Assembly (NCBI GenBank): GCA_963677785.2 | Contig: CAXXDH010000001.1 | Coordinates: 124,001-188,000 of the forward strand | Direction: 5' to 3' | Origin: G963665495 sp963677785 | Lineage (GTDB): Bacteria > Desulfobacterota > Desulfovibrionia > Desulfovibrionales > Desulfovibrionaceae | Length of the DNA: 64,000 nt | Shown here: piece by piece, positions 15,487-23,770 of the stretch | How the letters are laid out: every line of letters starts with the position of its first letter | Numbering within the stretch: position 1 is the first letter of the stretch | Notes under the pieces: model-generated | The model's input: the letters and a program-made list of their open reading frames with translations, nothing else | Told to the model about the DNA's origin: nothing | Database searches by the model: none | Made by a program: the position numbers and the translations under genes

Positions 15487-16596
15487 ATGAGCAGGAAGCA
15501 AATTTTTGGTGTGACGCCGCAGGGTCTTGGTATTTTTTTGGTCGCCGTCGTTGTTGCCGTATTGTTTGGAGCAAACGTTTCGGCCTGGGCGGATGACGCG
15601 GCAGAGCCCGCCGAGATCGTACGGAGTTTTTCCGCTGACCCGGGAGGTTTGACCGTGGGCATCGCCACCCTGCACGCGCTGGTTCCGGATGTGGCGGGCA
15701 ACAAGGCGCGGATCGTGGCTGCGATCAAGCAGATGAAAAAGCAGGGCGTGAACATGGCCTTGTTTCCAGAGTTCGCCCTGACCGGGTATTTTTGGGAGGA
15801 CGAACAGGCCTGCTGGCCCTACATGGAAGCCAACACCATGGAGAAGCAGCAGGAGTGGGTGGACAAGGAGATCCGGCCGCTTTTGGACGATACGCTGCAG
15901 TACGTGCTGATCAACGCGCTGCGTCAGAACCCGGCGGGCGGTAAAAAGTTTCTCAATTCCACCTTTGTGATTTCCAAGAATAACGAGTTGTTCGATGACG
16001 CCTATATCTACGATAAGACCTTTCTGCCGGGCATAGAAAACACCTACTCGGTCTCCGGTAAAATCGACTCGCTCGTACTGGATACGCAGTGGGGCCGCTT
16101 CGGAGTCATTACCTGTTACGACTTGTGCTTTCCGCGCCTGCTGGAGGAATACGCCGTGTATTCCCGTACCGATGCTCTGCTGATGCTGGCCTCGTGGCGC
16201 GGCCCGGCTTTGCGGGACTATCCGCTGATGAACCGCCGTTCGGACTGGTATTACGGTTATCAGCTCGAGCTCATGGGCGCGGCCATGGCGGCTCTGAACC
16301 AGAACTGGCTGCTGCTGAGCAACGCCGTGGGCGAACATGCGATCAGCAAGGCCGTATTCGCGGGCGCGTCTTCGGTATGGGCGCCTTCCGGCGTCACTCT
16401 GGTGGATACGCCGCCCAATGAGGAGAGCCTGCTGGTTGTCAAAGGGCTGACCATCAAACAAACCCATGCGGACGAACTGGACGCATTCGACTATACGACC
16501 GATTTTCTCAAGGTCTACAACAAGCTGCCGCAGCTCAAGGCCTTCAGCCGTTTTGGCAAAGACCCCAACGAAACCGCCACGGCATCGCTCGAGTAA
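15487..16596 (+). CDS. Exported carbon-nitrogen hydrolase (nitrilase fold)
   Basis: A 369-residue protein with the full nitrilase catalytic set: Glu95 (FPEFALTGY), Lys177 (YDKTFLPG) and Cys210 (ITCYDLCFPRL). Such enzymes cleave amide or nitrile C-N bonds. Unusually, it begins with a clear signal sequence (GIFLVAVVVAVLFGANVSAWA), suggesting cleavage and release into the periplasm, whereas most family members are cytoplasmic. The ATG at 15487 follows GGAGG-CC. A terminator-like hairpin lies just after the stop, so it appears to be a single-gene transcript. The substrate is unknown. It could also be a beta-alanine synthase or N-carbamoylase-like enzyme. Confidence 0.85.
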   Translation: MSRKQIFGVTPQGLGIFLVAVVVAVLFGANVSAWADDAAEPAEIVRSFSADPGGLTVGIATLHALVPDVAGNKARIVAAIKQMKKQGVNMALFPEFALTGYFWEDEQACWPYMEANTMEKQQEWVDKEIRPLLDDTLQYVLINALRQNPAGGKKFLNSTFVISKNNELFDDAYIYDKTFLPGIENTYSVSGKIDSLVLDTQWGRFGVITCYDLCFPRLLEEYAVYSRTDALLMLASWRGPALRDYPLMNRRSDWYYGYQLELMGAAMAALNQNWLLLSNAVGEHAISKAVFAGASSVWAPSGVTLVDTPPNEESLLVVKGLTIKQTHADELDAFDYTTDFLKVYNKLPQLKAFSRFGKDPNETATASLE

Positions 16597-16607
16597 TCAT
16601 AATACGA

Positions 16608-17324
16608 TTAATAAAGGGACGGAGCAGGCCCGAAATTTTTGGCCTGTTTTGTCCCCGCATGATCGATCCTGTGCCCTCCCTGGAAAGCGATACCGGTTTT
16701 TTTTTGGGTCTTTTGCAGACTTTCCGTTTCCAGGAGCGTGAGTTTTCCGTGATTCATGGCATAGACCATGGCCGACCAGCAATGATGCGAGACTTTGAGC
16801 GTATTGTATTCGTTGTCTTGAGCCATTTTTGTACACTTCGAATGCTGGATCATACGCTGCGGCAATACGTCAACTTCAAACGTATGGAGTGCAATATCGC
16901 TCAAGACGTCGCAGGTATTCAAATTCACAAATTGCAGGTTCCAGTTGCTTCCACTATAGCATTTGCACATGGCGACGTCAGGCCAGGTTGTCTTATAGAT
17001 TTTTGAGACAATGCCGACTGATTCATCGCATTTTATCATTTTGCCTGTTTCAAAATTTTCAACTTTGTTGAGCAGTTCCAGAACGTCGTTTTCCAACTCG
17101 GGATTGTTATCGTTATCCAAAAACATGAGGAAATGAAGACGGTATTTTCCAAACGTATAGCAGGCGTTCTTGTCGATAATTTCGTCGTAGTTCTTAAGGG
17201 GCACGTTCCGCAGTATGGAATTTTCACTATCCCCGACATCACAGTGGGAGGGGCTGGTAAAGATAAGCAGCGTAATGCTTTGCAAAACAACGAAGAGCAC
17301 TATGATTTTCATGGAGAAGGACAT
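16608..17324 (-). CDS. Exported Cys-containing hypothetical protein
   Basis: A 238-residue protein of unknown family. AAAGGAG lies 5 bases before the ATG at 17324, and the N-terminus is a signal peptide (IIVLFVVLQSITLLIFTSPSHC). That Cys follows TSPSH rather than a lipobox. Six or more cysteines in the mature part (KNACYTF, MIKCDES, AMCKCYSGS, NTCDVL, HSKCTK, HHCWSAM) suggest disulfides. Lys/Asn-rich composition makes it more AT-rich than its neighbours, so it may be acquired. Its 3' end overlaps the hairpin that terminates the convergent nitrilase gene. Confidence 0.6.
   Translation of the reverse strand: MSFSMKIIVLFVVLQSITLLIFTSPSHCDVGDSENSILRNVPLKNYDEIIDKNACYTFGKYRLHFLMFLDNDNNPELENDVLELLNKVENFETGKMIKCDESVGIVSKIYKTTWPDVAMCKCYSGSNWNLQFVNLNTCDVLSDIALHTFEVDVLPQRMIQHSKCTKMAQDNEYNTLKVSHHCWSAMVYAMNHGKLTLLETESLQKTQKKTGIAFQGGHRIDHAGTKQAKNFGPAPSLY
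16625..16650 (+). terminator. Rho-independent terminator after the nitrilase gene
   Basis: CAGGCC and GGCCTG arms are separated by 10 bases and followed by TTTTG. The site lies 28 bases after the hydrolase stop and overlaps the end of the convergent gene. Confidence 0.6.
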
Positions 17325-17464
17325 AAGGGCTCCTTTGGAATGATTTTACGATATGCTGATTGCAATCATATATGTTCAGAAGACTTGCGGGAAAGGTACT
17401 CTTGATCCGGAATACGGGCAGGGATTCGAAATATTTTTTTAGTGAATAAAGCAGGCAGAAAATG

Positions 17465-18436
17465 TCAGGGCGCGGCAAAAGCCCGGAGCCAGGCTCCGAG
17501 GACGCAGCAGATGGCGGCGGCGGCCAGGATGCGGTTGGTTCTTTTGCCCGGGATGCCGTAGCGGGCCGCGAGCCAGCCGGCCAGGCCCCCTATGAGCAGG
17601 CCGGAGGCGAACCCCAGGAGGTGCGCGCCCACGTCCGTACGCTGCCCGCCCGTGCCCAGCAGGGCGGTCAGGGCCAGGCCCGCTCCCAGTGGCGGCAGCA
17701 GCACCCGCCAGTGCAGGCGGCGCGCAAGGGGAATCCGGGCAAGGGTGCTGGAGAACACGTCACGGGCAAGGCGCAGGGCCGCGGAAATCCCAACGCCCCC
17801 GAAAATGGCAGTGGAAGCCCCGAGGCTGGCATGGTTGGGCCCCTGCATGCGGCAGTTCAGGTAATTGCCAAGCATTCCGGCGGCCAGCACCAGAAACCAG
17901 CCCGCTCCGGAGCCCAGCTCGCGGCAGAGCGGCACCAGCAGTACGCCGCCGATAAAGCAGTTGGCCAGCAAGTGGGCCACATCGGCATGCAGGGTCAGAG
18001 CCGTGACATAGCGCCACCATTCGTTGTTGAACAGGCAGTCCCAGCAGAGTGTCGCGCCCAGGCCTTGCCAGTCCACAGGTTGCAGGGACGCGTCGTAGTG
18101 CAGAAAATGCCAGCGGTTCAGCGTGATGATATGAAATACGCACAAACAAGCCAGCACCAGAATGGTGGTGCTGGTATTGTCATGGGCGGCAGGCTCGAAT
18201 GCCAGCTCGGGTACGGGCCGGTTTTCATTTTCGTAGGCCGCGATTTCGCGAAGGGCCGCTTCCAGAAACGCGGCCTGGGTCTGAATTGCGTACCGGGAGG
18301 CGCTGGGCGTATCCGTTACCCGGACGCGTACGGGAAGGTCGCGCGCGGCCAGCACCAGGGCCCATTCCCAGGCGGTTTCTTTTTCAGGCGGCAGCAGGGA
18401 AATGGGCAGGTCGTACCATTGAGGAAAATCGCCCAT
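17465..18436 (-). CDS. Rhomboid family intramembrane serine protease
   Basis: A 323-residue protein. A soluble N-terminal domain of about 100 residues is followed by six or seven transmembrane helices. The rhomboid marks are present: HADVAHLLAN in helix 2, the catalytic serine in GASTAIFGG, and the catalytic histidine in DVGAHLLGFASGL, where it is followed by the small-residue GxxxG-type packing. It should cleave membrane-spanning substrates within the bilayer. The start at 18436 has no strong ribosome-binding site and comes 21 bases after the FxsA-like gene, so it probably depends on coupling within the rpmB-side leftward cluster. Confidence 0.87.
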   Translation of the reverse strand: MGDFPQWYDLPISLLPPEKETAWEWALVLAARDLPVRVRVTDTPSASRYAIQTQAAFLEAALREIAAYENENRPVPELAFEPAAHDNTSTTILVLACLCVFHIITLNRWHFLHYDASLQPVDWQGLGATLCWDCLFNNEWWRYVTALTLHADVAHLLANCFIGGVLLVPLCRELGSGAGWFLVLAAGMLGNYLNCRMQGPNHASLGASTAIFGGVGISAALRLARDVFSSTLARIPLARRLHWRVLLPPLGAGLALTALLGTGGQRTDVGAHLLGFASGLLIGGLAGWLAARYGIPGKRTNRILAAAAICCVLGAWLRAFAAP

Positions 18437-18457
18437 GGAAGCGATGCGGCCTTGCGC

Positions 18458-18856
18458 CTAGTAGGGCGGCCGGATAATGGTGACCTGGCCTTTGGATATC
18501 ATCTTGTCGAACTGGCGGCGCAGCCAGCGTTTGAAGAGCGTCCGGGACCAGGGAATCAGCAGCAGGATGCCGGTAATATCGGTCAGGAAGCCGGGCGTGA
18601 GTAACAGGATGCCGGCAATGAGAATCAGCACGGCGTCGATCATGGCTTCCGCGGGCATCTGCCCCTGGCCCAGGCTGTTCTGGACGTTGGCAAAGGTTCG
18701 CAGCCCTTCCAGACGGGCGAGCCAGGCGCCGACGATACCAGTGGTAAGCACAATGGCGATGGTGGGCAACACGCCGATGTAGCTTCCGATGGTTATCAAA
18801 AGATACAGTTCTGCAAGGGGAATGAGAGTAAAGCCGAGGAAAAGCTTGTAGAACAT
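18458..18856 (-). CDS. fxsA: FxsA family membrane protein
   Basis: A 132-residue inner-membrane protein with the FxsA pattern: LGFTLIPLAELYLLITIGSYIG, then GIVGAWLARLEGLRTFANVQ, then ILLLTPGFLTDITGILLLIP, and a basic cytoplasmic tail. E. coli FxsA relieves phage T7 exclusion when overproduced; its normal job is unknown. The ATG at 18856 is preceded by AAGGAGGG at ideal distance, so longer upstream frames are rejected. It is followed by the rhomboid gene. Confidence 0.85.
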   Translation of the reverse strand: MFYKLFLGFTLIPLAELYLLITIGSYIGVLPTIAIVLTTGIVGAWLARLEGLRTFANVQNSLGQGQMPAEAMIDAVLILIAGILLLTPGFLTDITGILLLIPWSRTLFKRWLRRQFDKMISKGQVTIIRPPY

Positions 18857-18956
18857 GGGGCCCTCCTTTGGCATACTGCGAACAACAGGCTTGTGGTTCG
18901 CTGAAAGAATTCCGCCGGGCCGGGTCCGGAAGGCGCTGCGCAAGGCACAGCAAAGG

Positions 18957-18984
18957 AACAAAAACCCCCGGCCAAAACCGGGGG
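18957..18984 (-). terminator. Rho-independent terminator of rpmB
   Basis: On the minus strand CCCCCGG pairs with CCGGGGG across a 6-base loop and is followed by TTTTTGTT. It lies 30 bases beyond the rpmB stop and separates it from fxsA. Confidence 0.85.
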
Positions 18985-19014
18985 TAAATTTGTTCGGGGA
19001 AAAAGAGCGGCCGG

Positions 19015-19230
19015 CTAAGCGTTGTTGGTCTGGCGGGGTTCAGGCTTCTGAACGGCGCCGGAACGCAGGCAGCGCGTGCATACCGTGATTTTTTTGACCT
19101 CTCCGGACGGCAACTTCGCGCGTACGGACTGCAGGTTCGGATTGAACCGGCGTTTGGTCTTGTTGTGGGCGTGGCTGACGTTGTTGCCTACCTGAGGTTT
19201 TTTCCCGCAGATTGCGCATTCTTTGCTCAT
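19015..19230 (-). CDS. rpmB: 50S ribosomal protein L28
   Basis: A 71-residue protein starting MSKECAICGKKPQVGNNVSH, with the L28 core KTKRRFNPNLQSV and C-terminal VCTRCLRSG. The two CxxC pairs (CAIC and CTRC) mark the zinc-binding form of L28. GGAGG lies 10 bases before the ATG at 19230. It is divergent from the yceD-rpmF cluster and ends at a strong terminator. Confidence 0.95.
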   Translation of the reverse strand: MSKECAICGKKPQVGNNVSHAHNKTKRRFNPNLQSVRAKLPSGEVKKITVCTRCLRSGAVQKPEPRQTNNA

Positions 19231-19350
19231 GGTGGTAATCCTCCTCAAAAAAATCTATAATATGCCCGAGTTGCCAAGCGTGGGCAGTTTGCAAGCATCG
19301 CAAAGACAGACACCTTAGCCTGTTGTTTGAATCATTGCAAGCAATTTTTC

Positions 19351-19380
19351 TTGACATTGTTGCCGTAGCCCGGGTAGTAA
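19351..19380 (+). promoter_or_regulatory. Probable sigma-70 promoter of the yceD-rpmF-fab cluster
   Basis: TTGACA (19351-19356) and TAGTAA (19375-19380) are separated by 18 bases and lie 20 bases before the yceD start. This is the best promoter match upstream of the long rightward operon. Confidence 0.55.
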
Positions 19381-19400
19381 AGCTTTTTTCCGGGGTGAAT

Positions 19401-20015
19401 ATGAAAGCACTATGGTTACCACTTAAGGATATCCCGGCCCAGGGCCGGGAGTTTTCATTTGCCGATCCTGCTATCTGGGAAGCCCCCCGGAAAGAATTCG
19501 GGCTGGACTATCAGGTCGAGCAGGCCATCGAAGGATCGCTTCGGATTTTGCTGCAGCCCAGCGGGTGCCTTATCCGCGGGCGGCTCACGGGGGTATTGCG
19601 GATTCCGTGCGACAGGTGTACGGAATTGACGCGCGTGGAACTGCAGCATGAGTTCGACGAATTCGAGGAATTCGAAGACAACGAAGAAGAACGGCCGGAG
19701 GCCGGAGAGCTGTCGCAAATTCCCGGCGGCACGCATGGCGGGCCGAAAAAGTCCCAGGCCGAGCAGGAAGCGCAGGATGAACGTCTGCAGGACGCTTTGC
19801 TGCGTTTAGCCGGCAGTTACTGGGAGCTTGACGTCGGCGGATTGCTGTGGGAACAGCTGTTGCTCGCACTGCCGGTAAAGCCGCTGTGCAGGCCGGACTG
19901 CAAAGGAATTTGTCCCATTTGCGGGGGCGATTTGAATAAAGGTTCCTGCCAATGTAAAACAGAGGAAGGAGATCCGCGCATGGCCGTATTGCGCGGGTTG
20001 AAGATTTCCTCCTGA
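19401..20015 (+). CDS. YceD/DUF177 family protein, 23S rRNA accumulation factor-like
   Basis: A 204-residue protein of the DUF177/YceD family. It has the conserved middle LTGVLRIPCDRCTELTRVELQHEF with a CxxC pair, and a C-terminal zinc-like motif CRPDCKGICPICGGDLNKGSCQC. A Lys/Glu-rich linker joins them. YceD is tied to 23S rRNA accumulation and is almost always encoded before rpmF, as here. The ATG at 19401 is favoured by the promoter position and family length; upstream frames would lie in the promoter. Confidence 0.85.
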   Translation: MKALWLPLKDIPAQGREFSFADPAIWEAPRKEFGLDYQVEQAIEGSLRILLQPSGCLIRGRLTGVLRIPCDRCTELTRVELQHEFDEFEEFEDNEEERPEAGELSQIPGGTHGGPKKSQAEQEAQDERLQDALLRLAGSYWELDVGGLLWEQLLLALPVKPLCRPDCKGICPICGGDLNKGSCQCKTEEGDPRMAVLRGLKISS

Positions 20016-20082
20016 GAAATTTTGGAGTAACGTATCTTTCGGCCGGGATCTGAGTATTTTCGGCTGGAGGAGCACAATAAAA

Positions 20083-20101
20083 GCGGGCTTCGGTTGCCCG
20101 C
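20083..20101 (+). other. Stem-loop in the yceD-rpmF spacer
   Basis: GCGGGC and GCCCGC pair across TTCGGTT, a stable UUCG-like loop. The spacer is 144 bases long, unusually large for this operon, so it may tune rpmF expression. There is no T-run. Confidence 0.4.
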
Positions 20102-20159
20102 CCTCCGTATTGAAAGGCTGCCGGTCTACCGGAGCAAGAATTATTAAGGAGAAGGCAAA

Positions 20160-20339
20160 ATGGCACTGCCACAAAAAAGAACTTCCAAATCCAAAAAAGG
20201 AATGCGCCGTTCGCATCATCGTGTGGACATTCCCAACGTGATCTACTGCGAATGCGGCGAGCCCACGCTTCCTCATCGCGTATGCCCCAGCTGCGGTGTA
20301 TACAAAGGACGCCAGTATTTAAGACATGACGATGACTAA
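20160..20339 (+). CDS. rpmF: 50S ribosomal protein L32
   Basis: A 59-residue protein with the typical L32 start ALPQKRTSKSKKGMRRSHH and a zinc-binding C-terminal region (YCECGEPTLPHRVCPSCGVYKG). AAGGAGAAGG precedes the ATG at 20160. It overlaps the start of plsX by 14 bases, the conserved yceD-rpmF-plsX order. The acidic tail (RHDDD) is short. Confidence 0.95.
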   Translation: MALPQKRTSKSKKGMRRSHHRVDIPNVIYCECGEPTLPHRVCPSCGVYKGRQYLRHDDD

Positions 20340-21372
20340 TCCGCGTCCGATTATCGCCGTTGACGCCATGGGCGGGGACAATGGGATTTCCGTCACTGTT
20401 TCCGGCGCATTGGAAGCAGCGCGCGAGAAAAATCTCGTGCTTAAACTCGTGGGGCGGGGTTCTATGGTTGAAGAGGAGCTCGCCAAACACGATACCGCCG
20501 GTGTGGAGCTGGAAATCGTCCATGCCGGACAGGTTGTCGAAATGGGTGAGAAGCCCTCCGAGATCCTGCGTCGGAAAAAGGACGCCTCGATCATGGTGGC
20601 CTGCCAGCTGGTGAAAGACGGGAAAGCCAACGGAGTCGTGAGCGCGGGCCATTCCGGAGCCACCCTGGCGGGCGGCATGTTCGTGCTCGGCCGTATTTCA
20701 GGGGTTGAGCGTCCGGCCCTGGCTACCATTATGGTCACGGAAAAGAGCCGCATGGTTCTGATCGACGTGGGAGCGAATGTCGACTGCAAGCCTTTTCACC
20801 TCTTCCAGTTCGGCCTGATGGCGGACGTGCTCGCCAAGGACGTGCTGGGCATCAAGCACCCGCGCGTAGGGTTGCTGAGTATCGGCGAGGAGGAAGGCAA
20901 AGGCAACGTGCAGGTCAAAGAGGCATTCGAACTTCTAAAAATGGGCTCCTTCAACTTTGTCGGAAACGTTGAAGGCCGGGATATCTTTACTGGAGATGTC
21001 GACGTGGTCGTCTGCGACGGCTTCGTGGGCAACGTGGCTCTCAAACTCTCCGAAGGGCTTGCGGGTTCCATGCTGCGCATGCTGAATACGGAATTCCAGC
21101 GCGACATCGACAGCAACAATGTGGACAAGTCCGCTCAGACAACGCTGAAACGTTTTTCCCGTATTGTGGATTACGCCGAGTACGGGGGAGCTCCCTTGCT
21201 GGGACTGCAGAACATTGTCATAGTTTGCCACGGCTCCTCCAACAGCAGGGCGATTTACAGCGCGGTGAAAATGGCCGCCACGTTTATTGAAAAAAAGGCC
21301 AACGAACATCTGATTGAGGAACTTTCCGCCAACGAGGAGTTGACCCGCTTCGGAAAGGCCGTCCGGTACTAA
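20326..21372 (+). CDS. plsX: Phosphate acyltransferase PlsX
   Basis: A 348-residue enzyme that converts acyl-ACP and phosphate to acyl-phosphate for the PlsY step of phospholipid synthesis. The family start IIAVDAMGGDNG is present, along with SAGHSGATLAGG and VVVCDGFVGNVALKLSEG. It begins inside rpmF (ATG 20326, or ATG 20332), giving translational coupling of ribosome and membrane lipid synthesis. Length is normal for PlsX. Confidence 0.95.
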   Translation: MTMTNPRPIIAVDAMGGDNGISVTVSGALEAAREKNLVLKLVGRGSMVEEELAKHDTAGVELEIVHAGQVVEMGEKPSEILRRKKDASIMVACQLVKDGKANGVVSAGHSGATLAGGMFVLGRISGVERPALATIMVTEKSRMVLIDVGANVDCKPFHLFQFGLMADVLAKDVLGIKHPRVGLLSIGEEEGKGNVQVKEAFELLKMGSFNFVGNVEGRDIFTGDVDVVVCDGFVGNVALKLSEGLAGSMLRMLNTEFQRDIDSNNVDKSAQTTLKRFSRIVDYAEYGGAPLLGLQNIVIVCHGSSNSRAIYSAVKMAATFIEKKANEHLIEELSANEELTRFGKAVRY

Positions 21373-21418
21373 AGCGCGACTCGGCTTCCGCACAACCTCC
21401 ACGGATACCCACAACACC

Positions 21419-22417
21419 ATGCTACAACGCACAGTCATACGCGGCATGGGCCATTATGTGCCCGAAAAAATTCTCACCAATGCCGACCTGGAAAAAATGG
21501 TAGATACCTCGGACGAGTGGATCCTCACGCGAACGGGTATCAAAGAGCGTCATATAGTTGGCGACGAAGCCTGCTCGGACCTGGCGCTGAATGCGGCGTA
21601 CAAGGCTCTCGAAAGATCCGGACTCACCGCCGAAGATCTGACGCATATCATTGTTCCGACGATTACCCCGGACACGCCCTGTCCGAGCGCTGCGAGCTAT
21701 CTGCAGGCCAAACTGGGTGTCTCCGGACAGATGACCATGGACATCAATGCGGCCTGTTCGGGCTTTCTCTATTCGCTCTACCTTGCGCGTTCCATGGTCA
21801 ACATGGACCCGCAGGCAGTGGTCCTCGTGGCTCCCGCCGATGTGCTCAGTTCGCGTACCAACTGGGAAGACCGCACCACATGCGTGCTTTTCGGAGACGG
21901 AGCTGGCGCTGCAGTGGTCAGCGGCGAAACAGGCAAGCCCCCTCGCAAGGGCGAAGCCGAGATCCTGGATGTGGCCGTGTCGTCAGACGGCACCCTGGCC
22001 AGTTGCCTGCATATTCCGGGCAGCGGTTCGGCCAACCCTTATGCCCTGGGCGCCACTGTGAATGCGGATAATTTTATCCAGATGAATGGGCGTGAAGTAT
22101 TCAAAAACGCCATCCGCAACATGTACGATATTTCCCGGATGCTTTTGGAGCGCAACGGCCTGACCAATGAGGACATCGACATATTTGTCCCCCATCAGGC
22201 CAATCTGCGTATCATTGAGGCCTTGTGGAAGAAACTCGAGTTTGATCCCGCAAAGGTATTTTCCAATGTGGACCGCTTCGGGAACACCTCTGCCGCGTCC
22301 GTGCCCATCGCCATCAACGAGGCCGTGAAAACGGGCGTCATCAAAACCGGCAGCAAGGTGCTCGTGGCCACGTTCGGCGCGGGATTTACCTGGGGTTCGG
22401 CACTGTTGCAGTATTAA
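21419..22417 (+). CDS. fabH: 3-oxoacyl-ACP synthase III (KAS III)
   Basis: A 332-residue initiator of fatty acid synthesis that condenses an acyl-CoA (usually acetyl-CoA) with malonyl-ACP. The Cys-His-Asn triad is visible: Cys113 in NAACSGFLYSL, His in FVPHQANLRII, and Asn in RFGNTSAAS. The C-terminal GAGFTWGS is typical. It lies between plsX and fabG. The start codon at 21419 has only a weak ribosome-binding site. Confidence 0.96.
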   Translation: MLQRTVIRGMGHYVPEKILTNADLEKMVDTSDEWILTRTGIKERHIVGDEACSDLALNAAYKALERSGLTAEDLTHIIVPTITPDTPCPSAASYLQAKLGVSGQMTMDINAACSGFLYSLYLARSMVNMDPQAVVLVAPADVLSSRTNWEDRTTCVLFGDGAGAAVVSGETGKPPRKGEAEILDVAVSSDGTLASCLHIPGSGSANPYALGATVNADNFIQMNGREVFKNAIRNMYDISRMLLERNGLTNEDIDIFVPHQANLRIIEALWKKLEFDPAKVFSNVDRFGNTSAASVPIAINEAVKTGVIKTGSKVLVATFGAGFTWGSALLQY

Positions 22418-22538
22418 ATTTTGAAGTTGCATTTCCTGCGGCTTCGGGGAAAAAGTTCAATTGAAGTTTTTCTCCAATTACGGTAGATGAGGTGCTCCAC
22501 GCCGTTAGGGGCTTCCAAACCTTTTACCACGAAACGCT

Positions 22539-23282
22539 ATGAGTGACTTGATTTCCACGGCCGTTGTAACCGGCGGCTCGCGCGGCATAGGAAGCGCGAT
22601 TACCAAGAAATTGGCTGCGGAAGGGTTTCAGGTTTTCTTCACCTACGTGAGCAAAGAAGATCAGGCCAAGGCCGTGCTGGATGAGATTACCGCCTCCGGC
22701 GGCAAGGCCCGTATGTTCAAACTCAACGTAGGCAACAGCGAAGAAGTGGCCACTTTTTTTTCGGAAGAAATCAAAGACAAGGTCAGCCTCGACGCCCTGG
22801 TGAACAACGCCGGCATCACCAAAGACGGATTGATGGCGCGGATGAAGGATGAAGACTTCGACCGGGTAGTGTCCATCAATCTGAAAGGATCCTTTTACTG
22901 CATTCGCGAGGCTTCGCGCATCATGGCGCGCCAGCGCCGGGGACATATTGTGAATATTTCCTCGGTGGTGGGGCAGATGGGCAACGCGGGCCAGGCGAAC
23001 TATGTTTCTTCCAAGGCCGGACTGATCGGCTTGACAAAATCCGCCGCTCTGGAACTGGCAGGCAGAAACGTAACCGTGAACGCCGTGGCGCCTGGATTTA
23101 TCGAGTCCGATATGACCAGTGGCCTGGCAGAGAAAGTTGTCTCCAGCTATCTTGACCGTATTCCCCTCAAACGAATGGGGAAGCCGGAGGAAGTGGCTGA
23201 CGTTGTGGCTTTTCTGGTCTCTGACCGGGCCGCGTATGTTACGGGACAAGTTATCGCCGTTAATGGCGGCATGTATATGTAA
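22539..23282 (+). CDS. fabG: 3-oxoacyl-ACP reductase
   Basis: A 247-residue short-chain dehydrogenase. The cofactor motif is TGGSRGIGSAI, the structural motif is NNAGITKDGL, and the catalytic Ser-Tyr-Lys are in NISSVVGQMGNAGQANYVSSKAG. The C-terminus VTGQVIAVNGGMYM is typical of FabG. It reduces 3-oxoacyl-ACP with NADPH in each elongation round. It sits between fabH and acpP. Confidence 0.95.
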   Translation: MSDLISTAVVTGGSRGIGSAITKKLAAEGFQVFFTYVSKEDQAKAVLDEITASGGKARMFKLNVGNSEEVATFFSEEIKDKVSLDALVNNAGITKDGLMARMKDEDFDRVVSINLKGSFYCIREASRIMARQRRGHIVNISSVVGQMGNAGQANYVSSKAGLIGLTKSAALELAGRNVTVNAVAPGFIESDMTSGLAEKVVSSYLDRIPLKRMGKPEEVADVVAFLVSDRAAYVTGQVIAVNGGMYM

Positions 23283-23363
23283 TCCGAGCAGGGCTCCATT
23301 CCCGCGCTCCTCTTGATTGTAAGACCTTTTGAAAGAAACCATTGGATGTTGTGGAGGGCAAAA

Positions 23364-23594
23364 ATGTCCGTAGCTGACCAAGTGAAGAAAATTATTGTTG
23401 ACCAACTGGGTGTTTCCGAAGATGAAGTCAAACCCGAGGCCTCTTTTATCGAGGACCTGGGCGCCGATTCCCTTGACCTCACGGAACTGATCATGGCCAT
23501 GGAAGAAGAATTCGGCGTCGAGATTGACGACGACGATGCGCAGAAGATTATGAAGGTGCAGGACGCCATCGACTACGTTCAGGCAAAGCAGTAA
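23364..23594 (+). CDS. acpP: Acyl carrier protein
   Basis: A 76-residue acidic four-helix protein. Ser36 in GADSLDLTE is the phosphopantetheine attachment site. The ATG at 23364 follows GGAGGG at good spacing and gives the canonical length; an upstream extension is not supported. It carries growing acyl chains for the neighbouring Fab enzymes and PlsX. Confidence 0.97.
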   Translation: MSVADQVKKIIVDQLGVSEDEVKPEASFIEDLGADSLDLTELIMAMEEEFGVEIDDDDAQKIMKVQDAIDYVQAKQ

Positions 23595-23608
23595 CCGTTT
23601 AATCTTCC

Positions 23609-23677
23609 AACAACCGGCTTTTTGAAACGGCACTGCCGTCATCGTCTTCTATTCTCGATTTTACCGGTCCGGTTGTT
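23609..23677. other. Branched inverted repeat between acpP and fabF
   Basis: AACAACCGG (23609-23617) pairs with CCGGTTGTT (23669-23677) and encloses the smaller hairpin ACGGC-ACT-GCCGT (23627-23639). The 176-base spacer is the longest in the fab cluster. The structure may protect the abundant acpP message or partly terminate transcription. Confidence 0.4.
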
Positions 23678-23770
23678 TATCAATCAAGATATGCTGCGCG
23701 TGGGGTGTCTTGCCAAAGACGCCCCACCGCGTTATCTGGCATTCATTATTTCCACCAGACGAGGTACGCG

